DNA from: CAZKTO01 sp964555685
GTDB taxonomy: Bacteria > Chloroflexota > Dehalococcoidia > SHYB01
DNA: 12,896 nt
Direction of reading: 5' to 3'
Assembly (NCBI GenBank): GCA_964555685.1
Contig: CAZKTO010000076.1
Location: 1 to 12,896 of the forward strand
The number at the start of each line of letters is the position of its first letter. The stretch's first letter is position 1. This document shows, one piece after another, positions 1 to 6,446 of the stretch. Below the pieces are notes generated by a model. The model made no database searches and was not told the DNA's origin. It saw only the letters and a list, made by a program, of their open reading frames with translations. The translations under genes and the position numbers were made by a program.

Positions 1-43
1 GCACGCCCCCATCCTAACCTTCCCCCGCAGACGGGGGAAGGGA
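1..43. repeat. Short hairpin repeat, copy 1
   Basis: Ten-base arms at 18-27 (ccttcccccg) and 32-41 (cgggggaagg) with a 4-nt loop. The flanking sequence, beginning cgcccccatcct, is nearly repeated at 8671-8707 between the ArsC/Spx-family and DUF309 genes. The element may extend left beyond the window. No coding capacity is evident. Confidence 0.6.
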
Positions 44-68
44 TTGCAGCCCCACCATAATCGAAAGA

Positions 69-103
69 CCCTGTACGTAGGGGCGCGGCGCGCCCCTACA
101 GGG
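69..103. repeat. GC-rich palindrome upstream of the NfeD gene
   Basis: Near-perfect palindrome: gtaggggcgcg (77-87), one central g, then cgcgcccctac (89-99). The outer bases ccctgta (69-75) and tacaggg (97-103) pair as well, around a 1-base offset. It lies immediately upstream of the NfeD gene, which argues against the longer in-frame start at position 44. It looks like one of the dispersed intergenic palindromes seen throughout this window, though no second copy of this one is visible here. Confidence 0.7.
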
Positions 104-148
104 GATCACGCGCCAAGGCCCTCGTCTATAATGGCGCCGAGGTACGCG

Positions 149-1582
149 ATGGCCACCTGGCTCCGGCCCCTGCGGCTGCTCTTCTATCTTGCCCTCATCG
201 GCGCGGGGCTGGCGGGCGCGTATCCCGCCGGCGCGCAGCAGGAGGGCACGGCCCCCGGTAGCGCAGTCCTGATCAAGCTCGACGGCACCATCGACCCGAA
301 CCACGCCAAGTTCCTGCGCCGCGGCATCGGGCAAGCAGCCGATGGGGGCGCGCAGCTCATCATCGTCCAGATCGATACGCCGGGCGGCCTCGGCTCGTCC
401 ATGCGCGACATGGTCCAGACGGTGCTGGAATCGAAGGTGCCCGTAGTCACCTTCGTCTCGCCGCAGGGGGCCCAAGCGGCATCGGCGGGGACCTTCGTGG
501 CGGCCGCGGGCCACGTGGCCGCCATGGCGCCGGGCACCAACATCGGCGCCGCCTCGCCCATCAGCGGCACCGGCGAGGACCTGCCGCCCACCTTGAAAAG
601 CAAGGCCACCAACGACGCCGCAGCCCTGATCCGGAGCATCGCCGAGCAGCGCGGCCGCAACGTCGAGAAGCTGGAGGACACCGTCTACAAGGCCGCGTCC
701 TACAGCGCCCAGCAGGCCTGGGAGCTCAACGTCGTCGATCTCATCGCCAACGACCTGGCGGACCTCCTGGCCAAGCTGGACGGGCGCAGCGTCGCCGTGG
801 ACGGCCGCCGGGTGACGCTGGATACCGACGGCATCCGGTGCGACAAGCCCCGGGTCCGCTGCTCGACCGAGAGCCTGAGCTTCGTCGAGCGCTTCATCGA
901 CGTCATCTCGGACCCCAACATCTCGTCGCTCCTGCTGACCCTGGGGTCCCTGGCCCTTCTGGTGGAGATCTTCAACCCGGGCCTGGTGGCGCCGGGGGTC
1001 TTTGGCGTCATCGCGCTCGTGCTGGCCTTCGTCTCGTTCGGCAACCTGCCGGTGAACTGGGCGGGCGCGGGCCTGGTCATGTTCGGGGCCGTGCTACTCT
1101 TCCTGGAGCTCCACGTGGCCGGCTTCGGCGTCCTGGGCGTGGGCGGGATCATCAGCTTCATTCTGGGGATCATCTTCCTCTTCGAGCCGTGGGCCGGCGA
1201 TCCGCCGTCCATCTCCGGCCCGGGGGTCTCGCCGAGCCCGTGGGTGATCGGCGGGCTGAGCGGCGGGTTCGGCGCCCTCTTCGGGACGCTATTTCTCCTG
1301 GCCTGGCGCGGGAAGCGGGCGGCGGCGCCGGGCGTGAGCCCCCTCATCGGTCAGACGGGGCGGGTCACCATGGCCCTGGCGCCCGTCGGCACGGTGCAGC
1401 TCGGAGGAGAGATGTGGTCGGCGGAGGAGGAGAACAGACTGACCGTCGAGGCCGGCGAGCAGGTGGAGGTGGTGGCCGTCGAGGGGCTGGTGCTCAAGGT
1501 GGTCAGGCGGCCCAAGCTGCTTCCCCATGGCGAGGGGCACGCGCTGCCGCCGGGGGTTGACGGCGGCCAGACCGGCCAGTAA
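149..1582 (+). CDS. NfeD/ClpP-class membrane-bound serine protease
   Basis: 477-residue NfeD-family protein. The start at 149 is chosen because gagg (139-142) sits 6 nt upstream and the protein then opens with a signal-like helix (about residues 9-25). Starts at 44 or 131 would translate repeat sequence. The ClpP-like domain (about 35-215) shows the family Ser-Lys dyad: Ser112 in A-A-S-A-G-T and Lys152 in S-K-A-T-N, by comparison with archaeal PH1510. A further motif is M-A-P-G-T-N-I-G-A. Four or five membrane helices follow (about 260-385), then a C-terminal OB-fold NfeD domain (about 395-455). Family members are membrane proteases that cleave hydrophobic stomatin segments. The SPFH partner follows after 102 bp, which is the conserved NfeD-stomatin pairing. 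Stop is TAA. The physiological substrate is unknown. Confidence 0.9.
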   Translation: MATWLRPLRLLFYLALIGAGLAGAYPAGAQQEGTAPGSAVLIKLDGTIDPNHAKFLRRGIGQAADGGAQLIIVQIDTPGGLGSSMRDMVQTVLESKVPVVTFVSPQGAQAASAGTFVAAAGHVAAMAPGTNIGAASPISGTGEDLPPTLKSKATNDAAALIRSIAEQRGRNVEKLEDTVYKAASYSAQQAWELNVVDLIANDLADLLAKLDGRSVAVDGRRVTLDTDGIRCDKPRVRCSTESLSFVERFIDVISDPNISSLLLTLGSLALLVEIFNPGLVAPGVFGVIALVLAFVSFGNLPVNWAGAGLVMFGAVLLFLELHVAGFGVLGVGGIISFILGIIFLFEPWAGDPPSISGPGVSPSPWVIGGLSGGFGALFGTLFLLAWRGKRAAAPGVSPLIGQTGRVTMALAPVGTVQLGGEMWSAEEENRLTVEAGEQVEVVAVEGLVLKVVRRPKLLPHGEGHALPPGVDGGQTGQ

Positions 1583-1684
1583 GGTACACCCGTCCGTCCG
1601 GAGTCTCAGGGCCGCCTCCTGCTCGGGAGAGCGCCAGGGCCGCGTCGAGGAAGCAAGCGCCATCGCGCTGCAAGGGAGGACGTT

Positions 1685-2551
1685 ATGGCTGGGATCACCA
1701 TCGTCAGACAGTGGGAGCGCCTGGTGGTGCTCCGGTTCGGCCTTTTCACCGAGATGCGTACGCCCGGCTTCCGGTGGCTCTGGCCCTTCATCAACGCCGG
1801 CAGCCGCAAGCTCGACCTCCGGGAGCGGTTCCTGACCATCCCCCACCAGACCGCCATCACCAAGGACAACGCGCCCATCGATATCGACTTCTTGATCTAC
1901 TTCCGGGTGATGCAGGATACGGCGGAGAAGTCAGTCATTGAGGTCCAGGACTTCGTGGGCGCGGCCCAGGGCATCGCCACCACGACGCTGCGCGCCGTCA
2001 TCGGCGACATCTCGCTGGACGACGTGCTGGCCAAGCGCGAGCAGATCAACCACGTCCTGCGGATCAAGCTGGACGAGGTGACGGCCCGCTGGGGCGTGAA
2101 GGTGACCAGCGTGGAGATCCGGGAGATCATCCCGCCCAAGGCGATCCAGGACGCGATGAACCGGCAGATGGCGGCCGAGCGGGAGCGCCGCGCGACCGTC
2201 ACCGAGGCCGAGGGCAAGCGCACCGCTGCCGTCACGGTCGCCGAGGGCGAGAAGCAGTCGGCGATCCTGCGGGCCGAGGGCGAGCGGCAGGCCCAGATCC
2301 TGCGCGCCGAGGCCACCCGGCAGGCGCAGATGCTCCAGGCGGAGGGCTACGCGACGGCCCTGACCACCATCTACGGCGCGGCTCGCGGCATCGATGCCAA
2401 GACGCTCACCCTGCAATATCTGGAGACGCTGAAGAGCCTGGGCCAGGGCCCCGCCACCAAGTTCATCTTCCCCATGGAGTTCACCGGCCTCCTGGGCAAC
2501 CTGCGCAATCTGATGTCCGGCGGCGCTCAGCAGGACTCTGCGACACAGTAG
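1685..2551 (+). CDS. SPFH/band 7 (stomatin-like) protein
   Basis: 288 residues, with a strong Shine-Dalgarno sequence (ggagga, 1675-1680) 4 nt before ATG. The SPFH domain spans about residues 5-160 (G-I-T-I-V-R-Q-W-E-R onwards, E-I-R-E-I-I-P-P at 144-151). It is followed by a charged coiled coil (about 155-222) built from repeated A-E-G-E/K-R/K-Q blocks, then a short C-terminal region with the G-L-L-G-N-L segment common in stomatins. Such proteins oligomerise at membranes and organise microdomains. The gene follows NfeD, whose ClpP domain typically acts on a stomatin partner. The hydrophobic anchor that normally precedes the G-I-x-I-V-R motif is absent: the protein begins M-A-G-I-T-I-V, and upstream codons in this frame are polar or charged. 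Stop is TAG. Confidence 0.9.
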   Translation: MAGITIVRQWERLVVLRFGLFTEMRTPGFRWLWPFINAGSRKLDLRERFLTIPHQTAITKDNAPIDIDFLIYFRVMQDTAEKSVIEVQDFVGAAQGIATTTLRAVIGDISLDDVLAKREQINHVLRIKLDEVTARWGVKVTSVEIREIIPPKAIQDAMNRQMAAERERRATVTEAEGKRTAAVTVAEGEKQSAILRAEGERQAQILRAEATRQAQMLQAEGYATALTTIYGAARGIDAKTLTLQYLETLKSLGQGPATKFIFPMEFTGLLGNLRNLMSGGAQQDSATQ

Positions 2552-2582
2552 CGGACCCGCCTGCGGCGGGCGGGAGGCGCCT

Positions 2583-3572
2583 ATGCGGTTCGGGACGTCG
2601 CTCCCGGCGATCCATCCCATCGCCACGCCCAGGTGGCCCGACGAGCAGGTCGTCGTGGGCATCGAGGCCGTGGCCCGCCAGGCCGACCAGCTGGGCTACG
2701 AGTGGGTCACCTGCTGCGACCACCCGGCGATCCCTCAGGAGAGCGCGCCGTTCATGGGCACGCGCTGGTTCGACCCTATCGCCACGCTGGGCTACGCGGC
2801 CGGCATGACCAAGCGGGTCAAGCTCCTCACGAGCGTCGTCATCCTGCCCTACCGCACGCCCTTCGACATCGCCAAGTCCATGGCGACGCTGGACTCCCTT
2901 TCCAACGGGCGGCTGATCTTCGGCGTCGGCGTGGGCCATCTGGAGCGCGAGTTCCGCACGCTCAAGGCCAACTACGAGGAGCGGGGCGCCGTCACCGACG
3001 AGTACATCCAGATCATCAAGGCGCTCTGGAGCAACGACTCGGCGACGTTCCACGGGAAGTTCTGGAGCTTCGACGGGATGATGACGGCGCCGAGGCCGGT
3101 GTCGCGGCCGCACCCGCCAGTGTGGGTGGGCGGCAACGGGAAGCTGGCGGTGCGCCGCTCGGTGCGCTTCGCCGAGGGGTGGCACCCGTTCATGGTAAGG
3201 CCGGCCGAGTTCAAGCAGATGACGACGTACGCTCGCGAGCTGGCCGCCCAGACCGGCCGCAGCGCGCCGTGGGACGCCACCGCGCCCGTCGGGCCGGTGG
3301 AGCCGGCGGCGGTCTCGAGGCCCACGGCGCCAGGCAAGGCGGCCACCTTCCAGAAGCGTGCCGGCGAGAAAGACCCCTATTATGTCAAGGTGACGACGGC
3401 GCCGGTGGTGGCCCAGTCGCTCTCCACGGCGGACCAGGTGTGCGAGCAGGTGCGCCGGTACCTGGACGCGGGGGCCACGGCCATCAACGTGGGCTTCCGG
3501 TACGAGGAGCTGCCGCCGCTCCTGGAGGCGATGGAGTGGTTCATGAGAGAGGTGGCGCCAGAGTTCGCGTAG
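2583..3572 (+). CDS. LLM-class (F420-type) flavin oxidoreductase, paralogue A
   Basis: 329 residues, ATG preceded by a ggcggg/ggagg-type Shine-Dalgarno sequence. It is a luciferase-like monooxygenase TIM barrel: D-H-P-A-I-P (46-51), M-T-K-R-V-K-L-L-T-S-V-V (75-86), L-P-Y-R (88-91), F-G-V-G-V-G-H-L (113-120), T-D-E-Y-I-Q-I-I-K (138-146), and P-V-W-V-G-G-N at the phosphate-binding loop. Related proteins commonly use F420, sometimes FMN; the cofactor cannot be settled from sequence, and the substrate is unknown. It is a clear tandem paralogue of 4182-5171: identical length, gapless over the first 150 residues, with 88 of those identical by hand count. It starts 31 bp after the SPFH gene. Stop is TAG. 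Confidence 0.9.
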   Translation: MRFGTSLPAIHPIATPRWPDEQVVVGIEAVARQADQLGYEWVTCCDHPAIPQESAPFMGTRWFDPIATLGYAAGMTKRVKLLTSVVILPYRTPFDIAKSMATLDSLSNGRLIFGVGVGHLEREFRTLKANYEERGAVTDEYIQIIKALWSNDSATFHGKFWSFDGMMTAPRPVSRPHPPVWVGGNGKLAVRRSVRFAEGWHPFMVRPAEFKQMTTYARELAAQTGRSAPWDATAPVGPVEPAAVSRPTAPGKAATFQKRAGEKDPYYVKVTTAPVVAQSLSTADQVCEQVRRYLDAGATAINVGFRYEELPPLLEAMEWFMREVAPEFA

Positions 3573-3604
3573 ACACGAGCAAGCGGCTGGCAAGCCTTGT
3601 CACT

Positions 3605-3691
3605 GTCACCCCGAGGCCGTCTGCGGCCGAGGGGTCTGGGGAGGGGAAGACCTCCCCGCCCCAGATTCCTCGCCTGACGGCTCGGAATGAC
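3605..3691. repeat. Dispersed GTCATTCCGAG-type inverted-repeat element (short copy)
   Basis: Ends are gtcaccccgag (3605-3615) and ctcggaatgac (3681-3691), inverted with 9 of 11 matches. An internal agattcctcg lies near the right end. The larger relative at 11715-11847 has the same ends and the same internal block. The right end overlaps the first codons of hicA and supplies its ATG (3687-3689). It is a non-coding MITE-like element. It carries no evident transposase. Confidence 0.75.
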
Positions 3692-3881
3692 ACTTTTGCA
3701 ACCAGTTCTAGAAAGAGCCGGGTTCGTCTTGGTCAAGGAGAAGGGATCGGTTCGATACTACGCCAAGCCCGGCGTGGGCGGGTTGATCCGGGTGGACTAC
3801 CACGGCTCGAAAGAGGTTCCAAGTGGCACCTGCAACGCAATCCTGAAAGCTGCAGGCCTGAAGCAGCGGCGTGGTGGGTAA
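3687..3881 (+). CDS. hicA: HicA-like toxin (mRNA interferase fold), catalytic His absent
   Basis: 64-residue HicA-family protein. HicA toxins are small dsRBD-fold ribonucleases that cleave mRNA. Visible family features are E-R-A-G-F-V-L-V (9-16), K-G-S-x-R (19-23), then Y-H-G-S-K-E-V-P-S-G-T (38-48) and A-I-L-K-A-A-G-L (51-58). The family pattern is K-G-S-H-R, whose His is the essential catalytic residue; here that position is Val22, so nuclease activity may be lost. The start ATG falls inside the end of a dispersed repeat (3605-3691) and has no clear Shine-Dalgarno sequence, so the N-terminus may have been remodelled. HicB follows after 1 nt. The pair sits between two paralogous LLM genes. 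Stop is TAA. Confidence 0.82.
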   Translation: MTLLQPVLERAGFVLVKEKGSVRYYAKPGVGGLIRVDYHGSKEVPSGTCNAILKAAGLKQRRGG

Positions 3882-3882
3882 T

Positions 3883-4185
3883 ATGCTAGAGCTCAAGTAC
3901 TCGCTAATCATAGAGGCGACCAAAGACCCGGCGTTCTTTGGGTTTTACTCCCCCGACCTAGAGGGATTCTCAGGCGTTGGACATTCGGTAGAGGACTGCA
4001 TCTACCAGGCCAAGTGGGGGATGGAAGAGCACATCGCACTCCTCAAAGAACGAGGCCTTCCGGTCCCCAAGTACAACCCCAGACCGACCGTCATGATCCA
4101 GAACGAACAACAGATGCATCCACGCCGGAAGGCACGCTTGAGCCCGGCGCCAGCGACACAGCGGAAACGGAGGGTGGCGCGGTGA
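3883..4185 (+). CDS. hicB: HicB-family antitoxin
   Basis: 100 residues from the ATG at 3883, one base after the hicA stop; a GTG at 3871, overlapping hicA, is possible. The HicB fold is recognisable: L-K-Y-S-L-I-I-E-A (4-12), F-Y-S-P-D-L-E-G-F (21-29), G-H-S-V-E-D-C (33-39), A-K-W-G-M-E-E-H-I-A-L-L (43-54), G-L-P-V-P (58-62). Members bind and neutralise HicA. The last 30 residues are basic and low in complexity, with no recognisable ribbon-helix-helix or HTH domain, so DNA binding and autoregulation are doubtful. The tga stop (4183-4185) overlaps the GTG start of the next gene. This is one of only two TGA-terminated genes in the window, consistent with a foreign origin. Confidence 0.82.
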   Translation: MLELKYSLIIEATKDPAFFGFYSPDLEGFSGVGHSVEDCIYQAKWGMEEHIALLKERGLPVPKYNPRPTVMIQNEQQMHPRRKARLSPAPATQRKRRVAR

Positions 4186-5171
4186 AGTTCGGCATCGGTC
4201 TGCCGGGCGTCAACCCCATGTCGGCATCCCGATGGGACCGGGACGCCATCACCAGGGGCATCGTCGAGGTGGCCACGGCCGCCGACCGGCTCGGCTACGA
4301 GTTCGTGAGCGCCCAGGACCATCCCGTGATCCCTGAGGCGAGCCGCCACATGATCGGCCCCCGGTGGTACGACGCCCTCTCCACGCTCTCGTTCGTCGCC
4401 GGCATGACCAAGCGGGTGCGCCTGCTGACGAGCGTCGTCGTCCTGCCCTACCGGGACCCGTTCAGCATCGCCAAGGCCGTGGCGACGCTGGACGTGCTCT
4501 CGCGGGGGCGCGCCATCTTCGGCGTGGGCGTCGGGCACCTGAAGGCGGAGTTCGACGCGCTGGGGGTGCCCTACGCCGAGCGCGGCGCCCGGACGGACGA
4601 GTACCTGCAGATCATCAAGCGCCTGTGGGCCGAGGAGTCGGTCACGTTCAAGGGCCGGTTCTATCAGTGCGAGCGGATGGTGCTCGCGCCCAAGCCGGTG
4701 CAGCGGCCGCTGCCCGTGTGGGTGGGCGGGAACAGTCGCGCCGCGGCCCAGCGGGCCGGCGCCCTGGCCGACGGGTTCAACCCGTTCCAGGTGTCGGCGG
4801 ACGAGCTGGCGGGCCTGGCGAAGGAGAGCCGGTCGCTGGCCGCCAGGGCGGGCCGGGAGCGGTCGTTCGCCATCGTGGCCCCCGTCGGGCCGGTGCTGCG
4901 CAACCCGGACGCGGCGCCCAAACGCTCGGCCGAGGAGGTGCAGCGGCGCGTCCAGGCCATCGCCGGCGACTCGGAGTTCTACCGGAAGATCGCCTCGCGC
5001 AACCTCTCCAGCGACTCCCTTTCGACCACGGAGGCCGTGGCCGGGATGGTCGAGCGGGCGAAGGCCGCGGGCGCGACCCACTGCAACGTGGGCTTCCGCT
5101 ACCGCGAGCTCCCCCACTACCTCGAGGCGATGGACTGGTTCGCCAAAGAGGTCATGCCCCAGTACGCGTAG
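4182..5171 (+). CDS. LLM-class (F420-type) flavin oxidoreductase, paralogue B
   Basis: 329 residues from a GTG start at 4182. The start is set by ggaggg (4169-4174) 7 nt upstream, by homology with paralogue A (M-K-F-G-I-G-L-P aligns with M-R-F-G-T-S-L-P), and by equal length. A longer in-frame extension from 4014 is just the shadow of hicB. Motifs: D-H-P-V-I-P (46-51), M-T-K-R-V-R-L-L-T-S-V-V (75-86), F-G-V-G-V-G-H-L (113-120), P-V-W-V-G-G-N. It differs from A mainly in the C-terminal third, where substrate specificity usually lies. It overlaps the hicB stop by 4 nt, suggesting translational coupling with the toxin-antitoxin cassette. Cofactor (F420 or FMN) and substrate are unknown. Stop is TAG. 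Confidence 0.9.
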   Translation: MKFGIGLPGVNPMSASRWDRDAITRGIVEVATAADRLGYEFVSAQDHPVIPEASRHMIGPRWYDALSTLSFVAGMTKRVRLLTSVVVLPYRDPFSIAKAVATLDVLSRGRAIFGVGVGHLKAEFDALGVPYAERGARTDEYLQIIKRLWAEESVTFKGRFYQCERMVLAPKPVQRPLPVWVGGNSRAAAQRAGALADGFNPFQVSADELAGLAKESRSLAARAGRERSFAIVAPVGPVLRNPDAAPKRSAEEVQRRVQAIAGDSEFYRKIASRNLSSDSLSTTEAVAGMVERAKAAGATHCNVGFRYRELPHYLEAMDWFAKEVMPQYA

Positions 5172-5194
5172 GAGACCTCACCCCGGCCTGCCGG

Positions 5195-5223
5195 CCACCC
5201 CTCTCCCAGAGGGAGAGGGGTGG
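5195..5223. terminator. Bidirectional hairpin terminator between convergent genes
   Basis: Perfect 13-bp arms (5195-5207 and 5211-5223; core cacccctctccc) around a 3-nt loop aga, in the 82-bp gap between LLM paralogue B (+) and the SDR gene (-). There is no clear U tract, but position and stability fit a shared terminator. An adjacent weaker inverted repeat (catccc...gggatg, 5225-5244) has the same cgtgtcggg core as palindromes elsewhere in the window. Confidence 0.6.
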
Positions 5224-5253
5224 GCATCCCAGCGTGTCGGGATGGGGGAGGTC

Positions 5254-6012
5254 CTACGCCCGCGCGGAGCCGCCGCCGTCCACCGGCAGGTGGATGCCGC
5301 TGACGAACGACGAGTCCTCGGACGCGAAGAACAGGGCGGCGCTGGCGATGTCCTCCGGGGTGCCGATGCGCCGCAGGGGGACCATCGCCTCCATCTGCCT
5401 GCGCCGCTCGCCCACGATCCCCGAGGCCACGAGCATCGGCGTATCGATGGGGCCGGGGCAGATGGCGTTGACGCGGATGTTCTTGGGCCCGTACTCCAGC
5501 GCCATCTGCTTCGTGAGCCCCACCTCGCCGTGCTTGGACGAGACGTAGGCGGCGAAGCCCTCGGAGGCCATGAGGCCGAGCGTCGAGGCCACGTTGACGA
5601 TCTTGCCGCCGCCTGCCTTCACCATCTCCGGGACGGCGTACTTGGAGAAGAGGAGCGTGCCCGTCAGGTTCACGTTCAGCACCCGGTGCCACTGGGCCTC
5701 GGTGAGGGAGTCGGCGCGGTCGCCGTCGGGCTGGAAGGCGCCGGCGTTGTTGTAGAGGATATCCAGCCGGCCGAAGCGGGCCACGGTACGCTCCACGGCG
5801 CGCCTCACCTGCGCCTCCTTGGAGACGTCGCACTTGATGACGAGGCCCTGGCCGCCGGCCGCGCGGACCAGCTTCAGCGTCTCGCGGGCGCCGGGGACGT
5901 TGACGTCCACGATGGCGACCCGGGCGCCCTCCCTGGCGAAGCGCACGGCGACGGCCCGGCCCTGGCCCGATGCCGCGCCCGTAACGATGGCGACCTGGCC
6001 TGCGAGTTTCAT
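5254..6012 (-). CDS. Short-chain dehydrogenase/reductase (SDR family)
   Basis: 252-residue classical SDR, the usual length. Rossmann motif T-G-A-A-S-G-Q-G (11-18), Asp36 at the end of beta-2 (favours NAD(H) over NADP(H)), N-N-A-G (88-91), Asn115, and the catalytic Ser143, Tyr156, Lys160 (Y-V-S-S-K). P-G-P-I-D-T-P-M follows at 186-193. The start at 6012 places M-K-L-A-G-Q-V-A-I-V at the N-terminus as in the family; an ATG 24 nt upstream is less likely. Family members oxidise or reduce alcohols and ketones, but the substrate cannot be read from sequence. It lies downstream of tldD on the same strand, separated by 434 bp of repeats, so co-transcription is uncertain. Stop is TAG. Confidence 0.9.
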   Translation of the reverse strand: MKLAGQVAIVTGAASGQGRAVAVRFAREGARVAIVDVNVPGARETLKLVRAAGGQGLVIKCDVSKEAQVRRAVERTVARFGRLDILYNNAGAFQPDGDRADSLTEAQWHRVLNVNLTGTLLFSKYAVPEMVKAGGGKIVNVASTLGLMASEGFAAYVSSKHGEVGLTKQMALEYGPKNIRVNAICPGPIDTPMLVASGIVGERRRQMEAMVPLRRIGTPEDIASAALFFASEDSSFVSGIHLPVDGGGSARA

Positions 6013-6045
6013 GGTGTCGCACCCCGAATGCCCCATCGGGGGGTA

Positions 6046-6138
6046 TCCCCCTCTCCCCGGCCCCTTCGGCTGCCCCTGTCGCTCCGCTCAGGGCTTCGGC
6101 CAAGAACAGGGCAGGCCCTCTCCCGCGAGGGGAGAGGG
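6046..6138. repeat. CCCTCTCC-type hairpin repeat upstream of the SDR gene
   Basis: The right part is a 9-bp hairpin, ccctctccc (6116-6124) and gggagaggg (6130-6138), loop gcgag. The left part starts with a second ccccctctcccc block (6049-6060), giving a larger inverted arrangement. Related cccctctccc/gggagagg hairpins occur at 5195-5223 and 8226-8246. No coding potential is visible. Confidence 0.5.
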
Positions 6139-6217
6139 AATAGCTGGCGCTGGGTGACGCTAGGGCCGAGGGCCGGGCGCGAGCGTAGCAAGGGACGCGA
6201 GGAGTGTCAAGGCGCAG

Positions 6218-6446
6218 GGCCCTCAACCCCAGGGCCCTTCGATTATTCTGGGGAAACCTCTTTTGATAAAGAGGCTTTCCCCAGGCCCCTTCCAGAAAAC
6301 TTTAGAGGTGGAGTAGCGAGGGGGTGGGCCTCAGGGCCCACCCCCTCGCTACTCCACGCCTAAGGTTCTTTGGGAGGGTCTGGGAACGCCTTTCTGTCAA
6401 GAAAGGGTTCCCAGGACAACCGAACGACCCTGCTAGGTTGAGGCCC
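6218..6446. repeat. Nested 229-bp palindromic element (copy 1, complete)
   Basis: The core is a perfect 23-bp inverted repeat with a TCAG loop (arms 6308-6330 and 6335-6357, starting gtggagtagcgaggg). The flanks are imperfect reverse complements of each other for another 80-90 bp. Each flank holds its own hairpin: 6248-6284 (ggggaaa-cctcttt, loop tgat, one-base C bulge) and 6380-6414 (ctgggaac, cctttct, loop gtca, one-base G bulge). The outer ends also pair: ggccctcaacc (6218-6228) against ggttgaggccc (6436-6446). The left 61 bp recur at 12836-12896. The element abuts the tldD stop codon (6447-6449). It fills the second half of the 434-bp gap 6013-6446, whose first half holds only the repeat at 6046-6138. 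Confidence 0.85.

Noticed and set aside
127..132. TATAAT before the NfeD gene as its -10
   Set aside because: It would start transcription about 10 nt before the start codon at the ribosome-binding site, and no -35 is visible 17 nt upstream. Possible but not supported.
44..148. N-terminal extension of the NfeD protein
   Set aside because: This stretch is palindromic repeat DNA. The start at 149 has a Shine-Dalgarno sequence and leads directly into a signal-like helix.
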